46,995 bases of DNA from Blastomyces gilchristii SLH14081 (Eukaryota > Ascomycota > Eurotiomycetes > Onygenales > Ajellomycetaceae): contig NW_003101658.1 in assembly GCF_000003855.2 (NCBI RefSeq), forward strand, positions 694,142 to 741,136, written 5' to 3'. Below, piece after piece: positions 32,557 to 45,631 of this stretch; positions within the stretch are counted from its first letter, which is position 1, and the number at the start of each line of letters is the position of its first letter. A model generated the notes under the pieces. The model saw nothing but the letters and a program-made list of their open reading frames with translations, was not told the DNA's origin and made no database searches. A program made the position numbers and the translations under genes.

Positions 32557-35500
32557 TTAGTTCTCTCTTTCAGAAGCAGTTCTCATCAGTCAAGAGCTAC
32601 TGTTTCAGATAACACAGAACTTGAAGTTCAGGTCAGTTGATCATAACTGACTCATTTCATAAGATATTATTGACTGTAATCATAGAGTCTCTCATTGAGA
32701 ATATTCTTAATCTCTTACTCAAGCTCATTATCTTCTTCTATAATGTCTGATGACTATCAGTCAGAAGTTAGTTAAGAAGAGAATAAATCAGTGATGATAC
32801 AGCAGAGCAAGCTTGTATAAAATATATTATAAATCTCTGATAATATGTTAAGACAGTAGTTATAACTATCTAGAACTTCTATCACTTTATACTTGATATA
32901 GTGATAATCTAGTGTATGAGATGAATATGTGATTTATATATTCTTAAGATTCAATTATATCTGATCTTCTATTTTATATTGTTCAGTAGAGTCTTAGTGA
33001 ACATTGATTTAATTCTCTTAATCTTGTTTTACAGTTATTATGAAGACCTCTGCTCAATCACAGACATTTCAGAGCTTTATTACTATATTATTAATAATCT
33101 GAATCAGACTGCAGAGATTCAGTGTGAACTGTGTAATCTCTAGAAGATTTAACACTTTCATGTGATATCTGTGTATAAGAAAGAATGAGCTTATATCTGT
33201 TGAAATAACATCTTGACTGTTGATAGTGATTTCTGTGTGTAAAAGAAGATTATACTAATTATCTTATAAGTGATTATAGAACTTATAAAGATAATTCTTC
33301 ACAGTCTGAATTATTCATTCTGACATATTATCAGTCTCAAAGTGATAGACAGTTAATAGATAATATATAATCTTGAGAACTTGACAGATTCTTATTCAGA
33401 GAGTGCTTATGAATTAATAACTCTGACCTGATACTATAGATCTTGATAATTCATGTATTTAATAGAATAAACTCTGTAGAAAAGCTTCAGTGACTTGTTC
33501 AGTATTCATTTTATTACAAGATTTCAATATTATATCTTTACTTAGTCAATTCATGATGATCAGAATGTTTCTATAACTCTTACTCTTAGATAGATTAATA
33601 GTGAAGTTAATTACTATATCTTATCAGATTCTATCAGAGATATTAAGTGATTTTAATAGATCTTTTCTATAGTTCTTTCATAAGATAATAGAAGAACAGT
33701 AATTACAGTTTCAGACAAAGCATCTGTTTCTATTTAATATCTTAAGTTAGTAGAACTCTCAGAAGATTATTCTATACAGTTATTCACAGTCTGAATAATC
33801 AGTTATATATAAATCATGCATCTCTTATATTATCTGAGTGTATAAGAGTTCAGAGTGAAGAACTCAGTATCATTCACAGAATTATAGAGTATTATTATCA
33901 TTGATTGAATATTCTGAGATATCAGTTCTTATATATAGTTCTGAGAGAAATCAGAGTATTTCTTAATATACTGTTTTAATAAGAATCTGAAGAAGTTTAT
34001 CTATCTGAGCTGCTGTATATCACAGTTTATTCAGTGTAGAAGAAGTGAAGATATCAATGACAGTTCTAACTGAAGAAGTATATATAGTGTCATGAACTGT
34101 TTCATCTTGATTAACTAGTATCTTCAGGTTTAAGAGCTGATGCTCTCAGTTCATTCAGTGAGTATCTATTATATCAGATAATATATCTTACTCTTATTAT
34201 AAGAGAGTATCTATTATCAAGTTCTGACTATTAGAACAGTAGTGTATTGTAAAATGAAAACAGCTTAAGAACTCAGATTATTATATCTGTTATTCAGTAA
34301 GTTTATAGATAGTTATAAAGTATTTGAAATTCTTATAATCTATGATTATCTTAAATTCAGAGATACTTCAGAGTTCAGAGTCTTATTTTTCTAAACAGTA
34401 TATAATTACAAGAAGTTTCTTATCATAGATCTCATAATTACATTCAATGAGACTCAGTTTCTTAGATATAAAGATATATAGTTATAGAACATCTTCATTA
34501 TTATATTATAATATCACTTCTTCTATTATATAACTAGAGAAATCAGCTTCAATAAACTGTCTTATAATCAGAATTAAATATTATCAGTAGAGAGATATTA
34601 ATGAATATCTTTCTTTATCTGTATAAATACAGCTTCAGTATTCACTGATCATTGAAATACTGAGTCTTTCTTAGTGAGATTTATAAGTGATCTTACAATA
34701 TCTGAGAAGTTTCATATAAATTATTAATAGGAAGTTAGTAATCTGATGGAAGCTTCATATATCTTTCACAGTATACAGAGCTTCTCATTCAAGGATGACA
34801 GAGACTTTCTCAGAATTTAATTCAAATTCTCTTTATCAGCTTCTATAATAAAACTCAGAAACTTAATACTCTTGGANNNNNNNNNNNNNNNNNNNNNNNN
34901 NNNNNNNNNNNNNNNNNNNNNNNNNNNNNNNNNNNNNNNNNNNNNNNNNNNNNNNNNNNNNNNNNNNNNNNNNNNNTATTGATAGTTCTGCTTCTTATAA
35001 CTGTATAATATCTTTCATACATACTCTTGATATTCTTTTCCTGAATTTATCAGTGAAGATGAGAATGTTATCTAGATAAGCAGATACAAACTTATTAAGA
35101 AAATCTCAGAGTACTCAGTTAATATACTTCTGAAATGTACTGAGAGTATTAATCAGTTCAAAGAGTGTGACTATTCATTTAAAGAGATTATAACATGTTT
35201 AAAATACTATAAGCTATTCATCTTCTTCAGTAATATAAATCTTATAAAATATGATAATAATATCTAGTTTTATAAATTATTAAGCTCATCTGATCTGTGC
35301 TAGAGTTTCATTAATAAGAGATAAGAGATATCAATCTTTCTTTATCAATCTGTTCAGATCTCAGTAGTTTACACAGAATCAGAGTTCTTTATCTGATTTC
35401 TTTGCTAAGAGAATAGAGACTGTGATGAAAGAGTTACTAATATATATAAATTCTTTATTTAACAGATTATTGAGTGTCTTTCAAAGAAGAAGAAGTTTAT

Positions 35501-36440
35501 CTCAGAACATGTTATAAAGAGAGTCTTATAACAGTTCAGAGTTCTTATTATTCTTTTTCTCTAACTTGATACTGTAATTCATTCTGAGATCTTATAAGAA
35601 GAGTATGTTTATAATATTATCTTATCAGAAAATATCTAGATATTCATAATATTATTAAGAAAGTTTCATACAAGAATCTATTATTATAATATAAAATAAT
35701 TTTTCTAGAGTCTTTTTAATATTAGTCAGACTGATGAAATAGATTGATATATAATTCTACTATCAGTGATTCTTTCAGTGACTTCTTTTTCTAAGTATTT
35801 TATAGATATTGACAGAGATCTGTATCAGATTAATAGTCTTATGAATATCATCTTCATGAATTCTATTATTATTAGAGAATATCAAGCTTCTATTTTAAGT
35901 GTTTAATAAAATATCTTTTTCAGATAGTTAGATAAGTTCTAATATAAGATTATAATCAAGATTATCAACTTCATATACATAGATATCTTCATATTAATGT
36001 TCTCTCACATCTATAGTCAGCTTCATTATATAATAGATATAAATATCTTTTCAATCATTAAATTCTGTAAGAAGTTGAGATTTTAATAAAGAAATACACT
36101 GAAGATTATAATATCTTACAACTGAAGATTATATTATTATATAGTGATATAGACTGCTGTCTATCATAGCTTTTATATTATATATATTATCAATCACAGT
36201 AGATATAAGAATTGTATTTATTATTATCTTCTCTTTAAATTATTATCATCTGATCTCTTCAAGCTTCTATTTATAAATTTGAATAGAAGCTAATCTTTTC
36301 TCTGTTTTATCAGAGTATTCTTATAGTTATCTTCTGAATCTTTCTCTAATATAATATGATTGATATAAACAGATGCTGATTCATTCTTTGAATAAGAAGA
36401 TACTGATCTTTCTCTTAAGTATAGAGATACATAGATTGAT
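32557..36440 (-). pseudogene. Element D pol: protease to chromodomain
   Basis: Read on the minus strand it parallels A2. The protease region near 36180-36120 reads DSSLYHYIII where A2 has DSGLYHYTMI. RT includes the box YLDN at 35078-35067 (YLDD expected). RNase H near 34560-34300 and the integrase zinc region around 33850-33750 follow, then the post-integrase block (KYKVIEVLDSYNYCLN) near 32915-32860. The assembly gap 34877-34976 removes part of RT. Dense stops and no open frame above 60 codons remain. Confidence 0.85.
34877..34976. other. Assembly gap (100 N)
   Basis: Exactly 100 undefined bases, a common placeholder for a gap of unknown size. By comparison with A2 the missing RT sequence is probably short, since the flanks fall at nearby positions of the same frame. 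Confidence 0.98.
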
Positions 36441-36441
36441 C

Positions 36442-38199
36442 AGTAGTTAAAAGTAATATATTCTGATCAGTTACAGTTGATACACACTTCACATTAATAT
36501 CAATCAGTGACTTTTTCAGAAGTGATCTCAGAGACTCAGAAGTCTGTTCAGACAGCAAAGATTCTTGCTTATATATAGATATTTAAGTCTACTCAATTCA
36601 TAGCATCTGTATCATTGTTATTCCTCAGTACAGATATATAAGTCACTAAGATATAATATTTTCTATCACTGTTCTGTATATTCTTGAGCTTGATAAGATA
36701 GTCATTTATTGTCTGAAGCTGTATACAGAAGTCTTTATAAGTCTGATCTTCATCTATACTTATAAGAGTCTGTAAGAGTTTGAAAGTTAATATCTTCTTG
36801 AGTATACTAATCTTCATTCAATTCTTTCAAGATTGATCACCTGCTTTTAGAATCTTAGTGTTGAAGTCAGAGATAAATGTTATAAGAGAAGTATTTCTCT
36901 GTTAAATACTCTGTAATTAATCTAATACTTTCTGTTGTATGATAGTGTCTTAGAACAGAATATCAAGATGTTTCATAATATTATCAGGCATTTATAACAC
37001 TGATTTATATACTTTCATTCATGAATAAAACTTCTGTTTTGTATAATCTTTTAATCATTCATTGATATATCAATCTTGATTAATTAATAAACTGATGACA
37101 TCTTTATCTACACTCAGTTTCATGAGCATTTTCATTCTTCATGATGAGTAGAGAGTGAGATCAGAAGTATTAAAATATGTAGAAGCACTCAAGTGTTCTT
37201 TCAGTGCTTTTATATTCAGTTCTGTAAATATTGAAATTGTATGAGTTAATCATTGAATCTCTTCATATTGAAGTTGTTGAGTTGTGTGTATATGTAACGT
37301 GACGGAACCGAAGCGGTGGCTAGTCGGCGGCGTCACGTAGGGGTAGTTGTTTGGGAAGCCGTATGAGTGGGCTTGACTATCTTGCTTGAATAGCGAGCTC
37401 GTAGGCTACAGGGTTATTGCGAGGATATCACAGATGTGGTACTTAGTATACTAAGAAGATTGTATGAGGCACGCAGTAACTCTTGTATATATTCCAGTAG
37501 GAGAAAAACGAATCACTGCTTCTTTGATGAGGAGCCAGCATCTAGCTATTCTATATAGACAATGGGCGGATACCCTCCTCCCATTCCACGAGTGAGGATA
37601 GCCGGAGCGATACCTCAGCGGCGCCTCATTACCAAGGAAGAGTAATCTGCTGACCTCATATAGAAGCGGGGTTCTCATATTCATCAATCGGATCTTCCTA
37701 TGATATATCCGAATGATGTCATAGGGTGGTTGGAAACCGGTTCGGACGGGATGGAATCATCCGCATGGAAGCGATGGGCCGTGTGGAACCGCAGCGGGGC
37801 CTTGGCGCTGCCGGGAGCGTGACAGTATATCTGCTATCTATTACTGTTGTAATTTCAACATTGCTTAGAGTTACTGTGATATCATGTCTATACTTGTGTT
37901 CAAGAGTTTCATATTATCATTAGACATGATTATATTGATTATCAGATGTATGATATCTGTGAAATCTGAAGAAATGTAATCATATTCTCATATATCTGAG
38001 TGTCAGAACTCTCAGATCTTTCACTGATATTCTCTTATAAAATCTTTATTACAGGGTCAGAATGACTGATAAGCAAGCTTCTATCTGAGAACTCAGTGTT
38101 TACTTAACTGTGTTTTCTCTTTCTTACATATTATTACATGTTCAAATATCTCTTGATGAATAATCATTTCTAATGAGAAGACAATGAACATTTTTATAG
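36442..38199 (-). pseudogene. Element D gag, interrupted by a solo LTR
   Basis: A surviving open stretch at 36817-36593 (74 codons) reads MKISILKKILTFKLLQTLIS, then IQLQTINDYLIKLKNIQNSD, nearly the same as A1 gag at the equivalent place. The zinc knuckle at 36485-36442 reads CINCN, stop, SEYITFNY: His and the last Cys have become Tyr. The frame is broken at 37293-37824 by a solo LTR with duplication GTATA. The first part of gag continues from 37830 to about 38100. Confidence 0.85.
37293..37824. repeat. GC-rich solo LTR of the element-C family in D gag
   Basis: 532 bp from TGTAACGTGACGGAACC to CCGGGAGCGTGACA, with TG..CA ends and the duplication GTATA at 37288-37292 and 37825-37829. It aligns along its length with both LTRs of element C. 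It is full of CpG, GG and CC, whereas the C 5' LTR has lost nearly all of these. A solo LTR arises by recombination between the two LTRs of an inserted element. The 78-codon minus frame (37687-37451) and the 65-codon + frame (37726-37923) over it are chance frames in GC-rich DNA. Confidence 0.9.
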
Positions 38200-38389
38200 T
38201 GTAAGAGGCCTACACTGAATAGATCAGTATAATATTGATAGGTCTTATATAACAAAGATAAAAACATTAGAGAAGAAAAGAAAGAGAAAGTGCGAGAATC
38301 AGTGATTAAGATGAATATTTATACACATATGTGATGGTGTATGCAGTGAAGCTTCAGGGCGGAAGAATATACACACATTTGTAGCAGCT
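38200..38389 (-). repeat. Element D 5' LTR, first fragment
   Basis: It starts TGTAAGAGGCCTACACTGAA and is cut at GTAGCAGCT, where element C begins. The final CAGCT (38385-38389) is repeated after C at 46167-46171. Confidence 0.92.
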
Positions 38390-38925
38390 TGTAATGTGGC
38401 GGAACCGAAGTGGTGACTAGTCAGCAGTGTCATGTAGAGATAGTTGTTTGAGAAGCTGTATAAGTGAGCTTGACTATCTTGCTTAAATAGTGAGCTCATA
38501 GGCTACAGGGTTATTATGAGAATATCACAGATATAATACTTAGTATACTAAGAAGATTATATGAGACATGCAGTAACTCCTGTATATATTTCAGTAGAAG
38601 AAAAGAAATAAATTACTGACTTCTTTGATGAAGAGCTAGCATCTAGCTATTTTATATAGATAATAAGTGAATACTCTTCTCTCATTTCATAAGTGAGAAT
38701 AGTCAGAGTGATATCTCAGTAGTGTCTTATTATCAAGAAAGAGTAATCTGCTGATCTTGTATAGAAGTGAGATTCTCTTATTTATTAATTAAATCTTTCT
38801 ATAATATATCTGAATAATGTTATAGAGTGATTGAAAATCAGTTTAAACAGAATGAAATTATCTATATAAAAGTGATGAGCTGTATGAAATCACAGCAGAG
38901 TCTTGATATGACTGAGAGTATAATA
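38390..38925 (-). repeat. Element C 3' LTR (left copy), heavily mutated
   Basis: It starts TGTAATGTGGCGGAACCGAA and ends GAGAGTATAATA, where the intact solo LTR ends GGAGCGTGACA. The first 30 bases keep CpG, while the rest has lost nearly all CC, GG and CG. The alignment to 37293-37824 and 45632-46166 is collinear. Confidence 0.9.
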
Positions 38926-40600
38926 ATACTCTTCTCTTTAAGAGTATAGTCTCTATACTCTTAAGATTACTAGATTAGAAGTTATCTTTATTATATAGCA
39001 ATGATTATTAACTGATTAACAGTATATATACTATATATAATACAAAGAAATAGATGAGTTTTTCTACTGACTGTATAGATCTTTCTTTTCTCATCTTCAT
39101 TCAAATTAAACATGTGATAAGTGAATTTCTTATATATTAATTTAAAATATGAAAAATGTAGTTAATAAGTGACTTATAGATCTTTCATTATATTTCATTC
39201 TATATATAAAATTCTCTGTAAAAGTGATGTGTTTTAGAGACAAAGCTAACAGTAGTGATAGAATTTTTTGAAAAGATTCTCTTTCTCTGTAATACATTTT
39301 TCTCTCTCTTCTCTCATCTGTAATAGTGAGTGCATGAGAGCATTATTCTTAGAAGATAATAAGAGGCTTATTCTGATATTTTCTAGTGAGTAAATGTCTT
39401 TATGATGTGACTGTGGTCTCTGTGACTGCTAAGAAAGCCAGATTGAAGATGATGATGTCAATGAGCTGCAGAAGCACTGCTCTCATTGTCATATCTTCTT
39501 CTACTTCTCTTATAACTGTGACAGTAGTTGCTGTGCCTTGCAGTGAGGTGTTGTCTCTTCTACTGACTGATATGTCTATGTCTGATCTGTTCTCTGCTCT
39601 CTCTACTGCTGTTGCAACACCACTCTCTTTCTCAGTCAATACAGTGATGTATGACTCTGTGTGATCATTTAAAGAGAAACTCAGAAAGAGCTTGATTCTG
39701 AGAACAGTGACTCTGAGAAGCTCAATCTGTAGTTTCTCTCTCATGATATACCTGAGCCCTGCTCAGAATGCTGCTGAGTTGAGTCTGCAGAGTCTTATAA
39801 TTTCTTCATCTTCTCTCTATGAGAAGACTCTAATGCAGTCTCTGATCAGCACTGCTACTTGTCTATACTATATTAAGCAGTTGAAGAAGAAAGGAATTTT
39901 ATATACTTACTTCTTCTCTCACTCTCATTGTTTCTGTTATATCTGTAATAATAACTTCTATCTCTCTGTAAGTATTATCTTACAGAAAGATATTATATTG
40001 ACTCTGATAAGAAGTTTAGATATTCAAGCAGTACAGAGTGAGAATCTCAGAGCTTCAAGTATTGATAGATTCTGTCAAGACTGAAGAGATTCTTCTTACT
40101 TATCTGTAAAAGAAGATGAAAGTATAAATCTTTAAGATAAAAAAACACCTCAGAATAACTAATCTTAAGAAGAGATTAACTAATATCACTGTTAAAAGTA
40201 CTGCAGAGATTAATTACTAATTGAAGAGAATCTTACTTTAATTGAAGCAGATAATTGAGATACTTTATAAGTTAATAAGTTGATATTTTTATGTATTTCT
40301 TATACTCTTCTGCAGTGCTGTAGTACTAACTTCTTAGTAGATAAAGATATTAGTACTGAAGACTTCAATGATAAAGAATAAGTTTAATGAAGATATGATT
40401 ATTAATAAGTAGACTCTGATCTCTCTTTTTACTTTTTCAGCAGGCTGCAGCTTTATTAGAATAGCAGTGATTTATAGATTAATAATATTAATCTTTTTAT
40501 TAATTTTCAATATCTCTTTTCTCTAACTGCTTCAGGAATTTTATACTTATATAGTTTTATTACACTTCTAAAAAACTCTTTAAGAGAAAATAGAAGAAGA
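38926..40600 (-). other. Extra 3' region of element C with open frames of unknown meaning
   Basis: About 1.7 kb between the pol remnants and the 3' LTR. It holds frames unusually free of stops: 39744-39400 minus (114 codons), 39386-39664 plus (92 codons) and 39692-40084 plus (130 codons). Over 39386-39744 both strands are open, so at most one can be real. The minus frame continues the element's sense and is preceded, with stops, by a helix-like segment (LQTQLSSILSRAQVYHE). The + frames are rich in Ser, Leu and Val, as expected of an antisense shadow. I recognise no family. It could be a decayed accessory frame of the element or a UTR with biased composition. Confidence 0.4.
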
Positions 40601-40879
40601 GTGTTATAGAGTCTATAAGATATTAGCTCATTACTATAAGATTATCTCTAAAAAATTCTTTAAGAAAAATGAGAAGTCTTAAGTAATATTTCTTATTCAA
40701 TATCTCTGATATATAATAGAGTAGTCTCTACTAGTTATCTTATAGCTTATAATCTCTTTCTCAGTATTCTTTAAATACTTAAGTAATTCTTATAAATTCT
40801 CTGATAATGAATAATTTTCTTATTTAATAAGATATTAAAGCTTACTGTAATATATTTACTTATTTAATATTTTCTTTAT

Positions 40880-42960
40880 AAGATATTCAGTATCACTTTT
40901 AATCTTGATATTATTCAACTAAGATGACTCTGTCTCAGAGTATTATTTATAGAGCTTTAAATAGAAAATGTGAAAAACAGAATGAATTGATTTCAATTCT
41001 GTAAGTAATTTCAACTTATATATCTGCTTACTTATTACTCTTATTACTGAGAAAGATTCTAGTCATCACTCACTGAGCTTCTTATATAGTCTTATTATCT
41101 TGATATTCTTTGCTGAAAGTAGTACTTGATTCTCTATTAAAAACTTCATTAAAAGATGTTTTCAATTATAGTATTTTATCTACTACTTCTGAGTACAGTG
41201 AATACTTTTTATTATCTTCTTATAAATTTTATTCAAAAGTTTCAATCTTGCTTTTACTTCTAATACTGAGAGATACTCTGTTCTCTGTATTTATCTGATA
41301 TTCTGACTGTCTATTTCTCTCTTTAAAATATTGTCTGCAATGTCACTGAGTAATAAAGAATTATATTTATAATAAGTATAGAAAGAAGATATCTTTAAGA
41401 TTATATTCTTTATATTATTATATATAAATTCAGTGATTAGAAGATGTTTAAGCTAATCATTCTAATAATATAAATAGAATACTTGAAAATACTGTTCTAG
41501 TGTCTGATTCTAGTATTCAGTCTGATTATCTGTCTGCAGATGAAATGTAATACTGAGAAGATATCTTATTATAAGATGATAGTAAAAAGCTGATTAGTAT
41601 TTGCTGATAAAGAGAGATTCTTAATCTGTTATTAATGATTTTACAGCACTGTGATTATAAATGATGATATCTAAAAATAGATCAGTTAATTCAGAGGTTT
41701 TAATCTTTTTATAAGTAGAAATATATCTAGTTATCTTTATAAAGTAATTAATAATAATTAAAATTGAGTTATATTCTTTAACTCTTGTTAACTTCAGTAG
41801 ATTAACTATGAAATTCATTAATAGATTCTGTTATAAGCTCTTTGAAATAGATAGTAATATTAACTCACTGTATTACTTATACTGTGAGATCTTTATTCTT
41901 TAATAGATATTATAAGTCTTAATATACTCTTTGATATCTATTCAAAACTTGTCTTAAATATATTTATGTTTTAGAAGCTTCTCAGTCTTTTCTAATCTAA
42001 AGTGCTCTATATGAAGATTATTATGATAAATTCTTAATAACTTCTAATACATCACTCTGCTATGAGAGATGAAGACTGAATTATTTAATAGTAGAATTTC
42101 ACATTCTTCTAGTTATCAGTGACTTGATTTCTTAGCAGTACTATCTCACTCAAGACCTGTCTCTTTCAAGTTCAAACTGAATTCTTTCTTCTTCAACTTC
42201 TGAATTTAAGCTGTAGTAGAGATATCTCTCTTCTGTAACTTATCAATGAATTTTAAAAGTAGTCAGATTGAAAGATTGTAGACTGTTTTATTCTTTATCA
42301 ATTTAATAATTGTAAGATATAATATAAGAAGCTTATAATCTTCAGTATCAGTCTTCTACAGAGATCTGAGTTTTCTTTCATCTTCTATACTGAGTTATAC
42401 AGCTGTCTTACTGACACTGTTTCTGAGCTTCAGAGAATCTTAATCTTCTACAGCTAGCTTCTTCTGCAGTGATGATAGAGATTCTTTTATAGAATTCTTC
42501 TCTGTATCAATGATATTATAATTGAGCTGTTTGAATAATATATCAGCAGGGTTAAGCTGATCTGAATAATATTAAATATAGAAATCATACTCTGAAAGCA
42601 GCTCTGCTCATCTGGCTTAATATTCTATCAAGCTCTTTGTTATCAAGAAGTAATACAGATTTATATAATCAGTGAGAACTTACACTAAGTACTTACTATT
42701 CTGAAGATAATATCACTAGATCTTAAAGAATTTGACAATTACTAATATCTTCTGATCATGAGTATTATATCTTCTCTGTATGAGTGATAATTTCTTAGAG
42801 AAGAAGATCACTGATCTTCATTCACAGTGTCTTATAGACTCTGTGAAAAAGTCTTCTTTCATAGACAATTCATTATCTGTTTTCTCAGAGATAATTATTC
42901 TCTGATTCTTTCAATATTGAAAGATCTCTGATATCAACTATGAAAAGATTTCATAGATCT
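40880..42960 (-). pseudogene. Element C RNase H, integrase and post-integrase region
   Basis: RNase H remnants lie at about 42960-42590. The integrase core is readable in the open stretch 41818-41621 (65 codons): MNFIVNLLKLTRVKEYNSIL, then IIINYFIKITRYISTYKKI. This corresponds to MDFIxxLPxS..YDSILVIVDRxTKxAHYIPTxKT of chromoviruses, with the first catalytic Asp of MDFI changed to Asn. Near 41030-40950 the segment LQN, stop, NQFILFFTFSI matches the LPxxMKIHPVFHVSLL block that precedes the chromodomain. A chromodomain after it is likely from family layout but not clearly readable. The 62-codon + frame at 41110-41298 is a shadow. Confidence 0.8.
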
Positions 42961-43159
42961 CATTCTCAGATATATCAGTCTCACACTGACTGAGTAAGTC
43001 AGAGTTAAAGTGATTTAGTATTGTAATATCTATGAAAGCTTGTTTCAATTTCATAAATACCTGCACAGTGTCTTGAGTGAGAATAAACAGTTCTATTTTT
43101 CTATCTTTCACACTTCTCTTTAACAGATCTATAAGAGAAATAGTAATCTGTGAATATGT

Positions 43160-43790
43160 ATAGATGAATCATCTGTAGAAATTTGTAAATTCTAGAAATA
43201 TCTGCATCTCACAGTATATCTGCAGTATTAGCCAGTTCTTATTAATAAAGATCTGACTTCTGTTCATTGAAATGTTATTCATCTTAATAATATAATCTAA
43301 GAAATCAATCTTCTGTATATAGAATAAGTATTTTTCAGTGTTTGTATAGAGTTGATACTGTCTTAAGTGACTTAACACTTCTTAAATATGAGTATCATGT
43401 TCTTTCTCTGTTTTTGAGAAGATTAGAATGTTGTCTAAGTATACTATACAGAAGATGTTGACAAGGCCTCACAGTGTCTCATTTATATAGATCTGAAAGA
43501 TAGCTGAAGTATTATAAAAATCAAAAGATAAAACAAGATATTCAAAATTACTGTACTTGATATGAAAAGTCATTTTTCAAATATTATCTTTATTAACTCT
43601 GATTCTATGATAGATATTCTGTATATCAATCTTTGAGAATATCTTTACTTTAGATAATTGATCAATTATCTTGTCAATTAATAATAATAAATAGTGATTC
43701 TTAATCATCATCTTATTGAGGTCTCTGTAGTCTATACATAGATGTAGTCTATCATTCTTCTTAAGTATAAAGAGTATAAATGCTTCTGCT
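43160..43790 (-). pseudogene. Element C reverse transcriptase
   Basis: On the minus strand: LHLCIDYRDLNKMMIKNHYL, then KVKIFSKIDIQNIYH, then FEYLVLSFDFYNTSAIFQIY. The catalytic box IVYLDNILIFS has YLDN at 43441-43430 (YLDD expected). The open stretch 43378-43169 follows: MLSHLRQYQLYTNTEKYLFY, then KIDFLDYIIKMNNISM, then QIFLEFTNFYR. These match the conserved order of Gypsy RT through the FLGFANFYRRFI box. The only clear active-site defect is the second Asp to Asn. Confidence 0.92.
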
Positions 43791-44639
43791 GAACTCTTTG
43801 ATGAATATATTCAGTTCTTTGATTGCACTTCTTCAAGATATTTATGCAGAATATTCAATTCCTTTACAGACAAGTTATAAAGAAGCCTGTACAGTGTCAT
43901 TACACTGTCTTCAAGATAAATCTTATATTATATCTTGATGTCAGAAAACTTCACTACTTTTCTTTCTAAAAAGACATTCTTAAAATCTGTAAAGAGATAT
44001 TATATATATCTGTCTTTAATAATGAATACTGCTGCTAATCTTACAGTGAGAGTAGTGACTTCTTTATCTATTCTCAAGTCTCAGTCATCTACTATACAGT
44101 ATATTAACTCAATCTTTTTCTCAAGATCCTTCTAATGAAACTCTTCAGATTTCTCTATCACTGTCTCTTTATCAGTGAGACAGTACTGTCACATCTAAGT
44201 GACTCAGTCAATGAGAGAATTGTTTTCTCTCAATCATAGAAGATCTAGAATGATGTTCTTATTTATAATGTTAACTGTGTGAAGAAGCAGACTGCTCTTC
44301 TTGAAGATTTCTTCTAAGTCTGTGATCACACACTGTGCTTGAATTATGTTAAAATAGTGATATTTTATTTTATCAGTAAATTTTATATAGTCTGATGAAT
44401 CTATCTTCTTTCAATTCTTTATCAAAGAAAAGAAATAGAATATGAAGTTGATATCTACTCTGAAGTCAAGTAGGCATCTCACTGATATCTTCTTATTCAG
44501 AGTATACATTGTGATTGTAATATAAACTTAAAGATATAAGAATTATTAATTCTTTATTTCTTTCTCTTCTTTATCTTCTATGAATATGTTTGTCAGAAGA
44601 GAAGTTAATTTTAAGAAGATATCTTCTCAGTTTCTTCTC

Positions 44640-45620
44640 TTCTTCAGCTTCTTACAATCACTGATATAATGATTATTAACTTCACAGTTAAAACAGAGAT
44701 CTTTATTAAATCTTTTTTAATATTTCTTCACAGTGAGTGAAGAATCAAAATACTTAAAATTCTTCTTTACTTTCTTTATACTGAAGCTATCATAGTGCTG
44801 TTTAGATTCTATTATAAGTTACTTAGAAGAAGTCTTATTAACCTTTTTCTTAAAGAATTAATTATTTAAATAGATTCAGAAAGCTAGATTGATAAGCTCA
44901 GTATAATTGATTAATGAACTCTGATACTGTGATATCATTGTTCACATCTTATGAGTCAGCTTTGTGAGATAAAGCTGTGTTTTTAATTAATTCAAATCAT
45001 CAGTCAATTTCTCTCAATATTCTTCAAATCTTGTATGAAAATTGAAAGAATTCTCATCATCTCATTGATATAATATGTTGAACTGCTGTGTCACTGTGAA
45101 GCTGCAGTTATGATGATCTTCAATTTAATTCAGTAGAAAGTTCTTGAATTCTTCTCAAGTTATAATAGTATTGATATACTCAAGCTTTCTTTTCTTAATA
45201 GCTCAAGTAGTTGCAGAGATGCCTTTAAGAAGGTTGATAGTGTAGATTACTTATATCTTGTGAGTATTATACTGACTCAGATTAAGGTGAAATTTCTGTT
45301 CAAGAGTATGAGTAAAACTGTGAAATTCAGATAAGATATTTCTCTTATATCTTAAAGAATCTCTGATCTTAATCTCTCTATCTTCATGATAGATGTAGAT
45401 GTGTAGAGACTGCAGTGATAATAGAGCAGTTGAAGAGCTCATGCTAAAATATACAGTGAGTTCAGAAATCTCAGATTTCTGCTGAGATAGAGATGTACAC
45501 ACTCTAGAAGATAATATAGTGTTTCTTTCAGAGAGTGAGATTGAGTCAGTCTTAGTGCAGATGTGTGAGATTATATTAGTCTGTTAGAGCTTGACTGATT
45601 CAAATATATAATCAGATTAA
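44640..45620 (-). pseudogene. Element C gag with an intact zinc knuckle
   Basis: The minus-strand zinc knuckle at 44695-44654 reads CFNCEVNNHYISDC, a perfect CX2CX4HX4C, preceded and followed by basic residues. Upstream, an open stretch of 83 codons (45502-45251) and further charged helical segments with stops fit a retrotransposon gag. Gag binds and packages element RNA. The start codon is not clear. Protease should lie between 44640 and 43800, but I could not identify its active site. Confidence 0.78.
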
Positions 45621-45631
45621 GTGATTTGAAT

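Noticed and set aside
37451..37923. Frames of 78 (minus) and 65 (plus) codons in the GC-rich block as host genes
   Set aside because: They lie in the solo LTR (37293-37824) and its flank. The same region in the C LTRs is non-coding.
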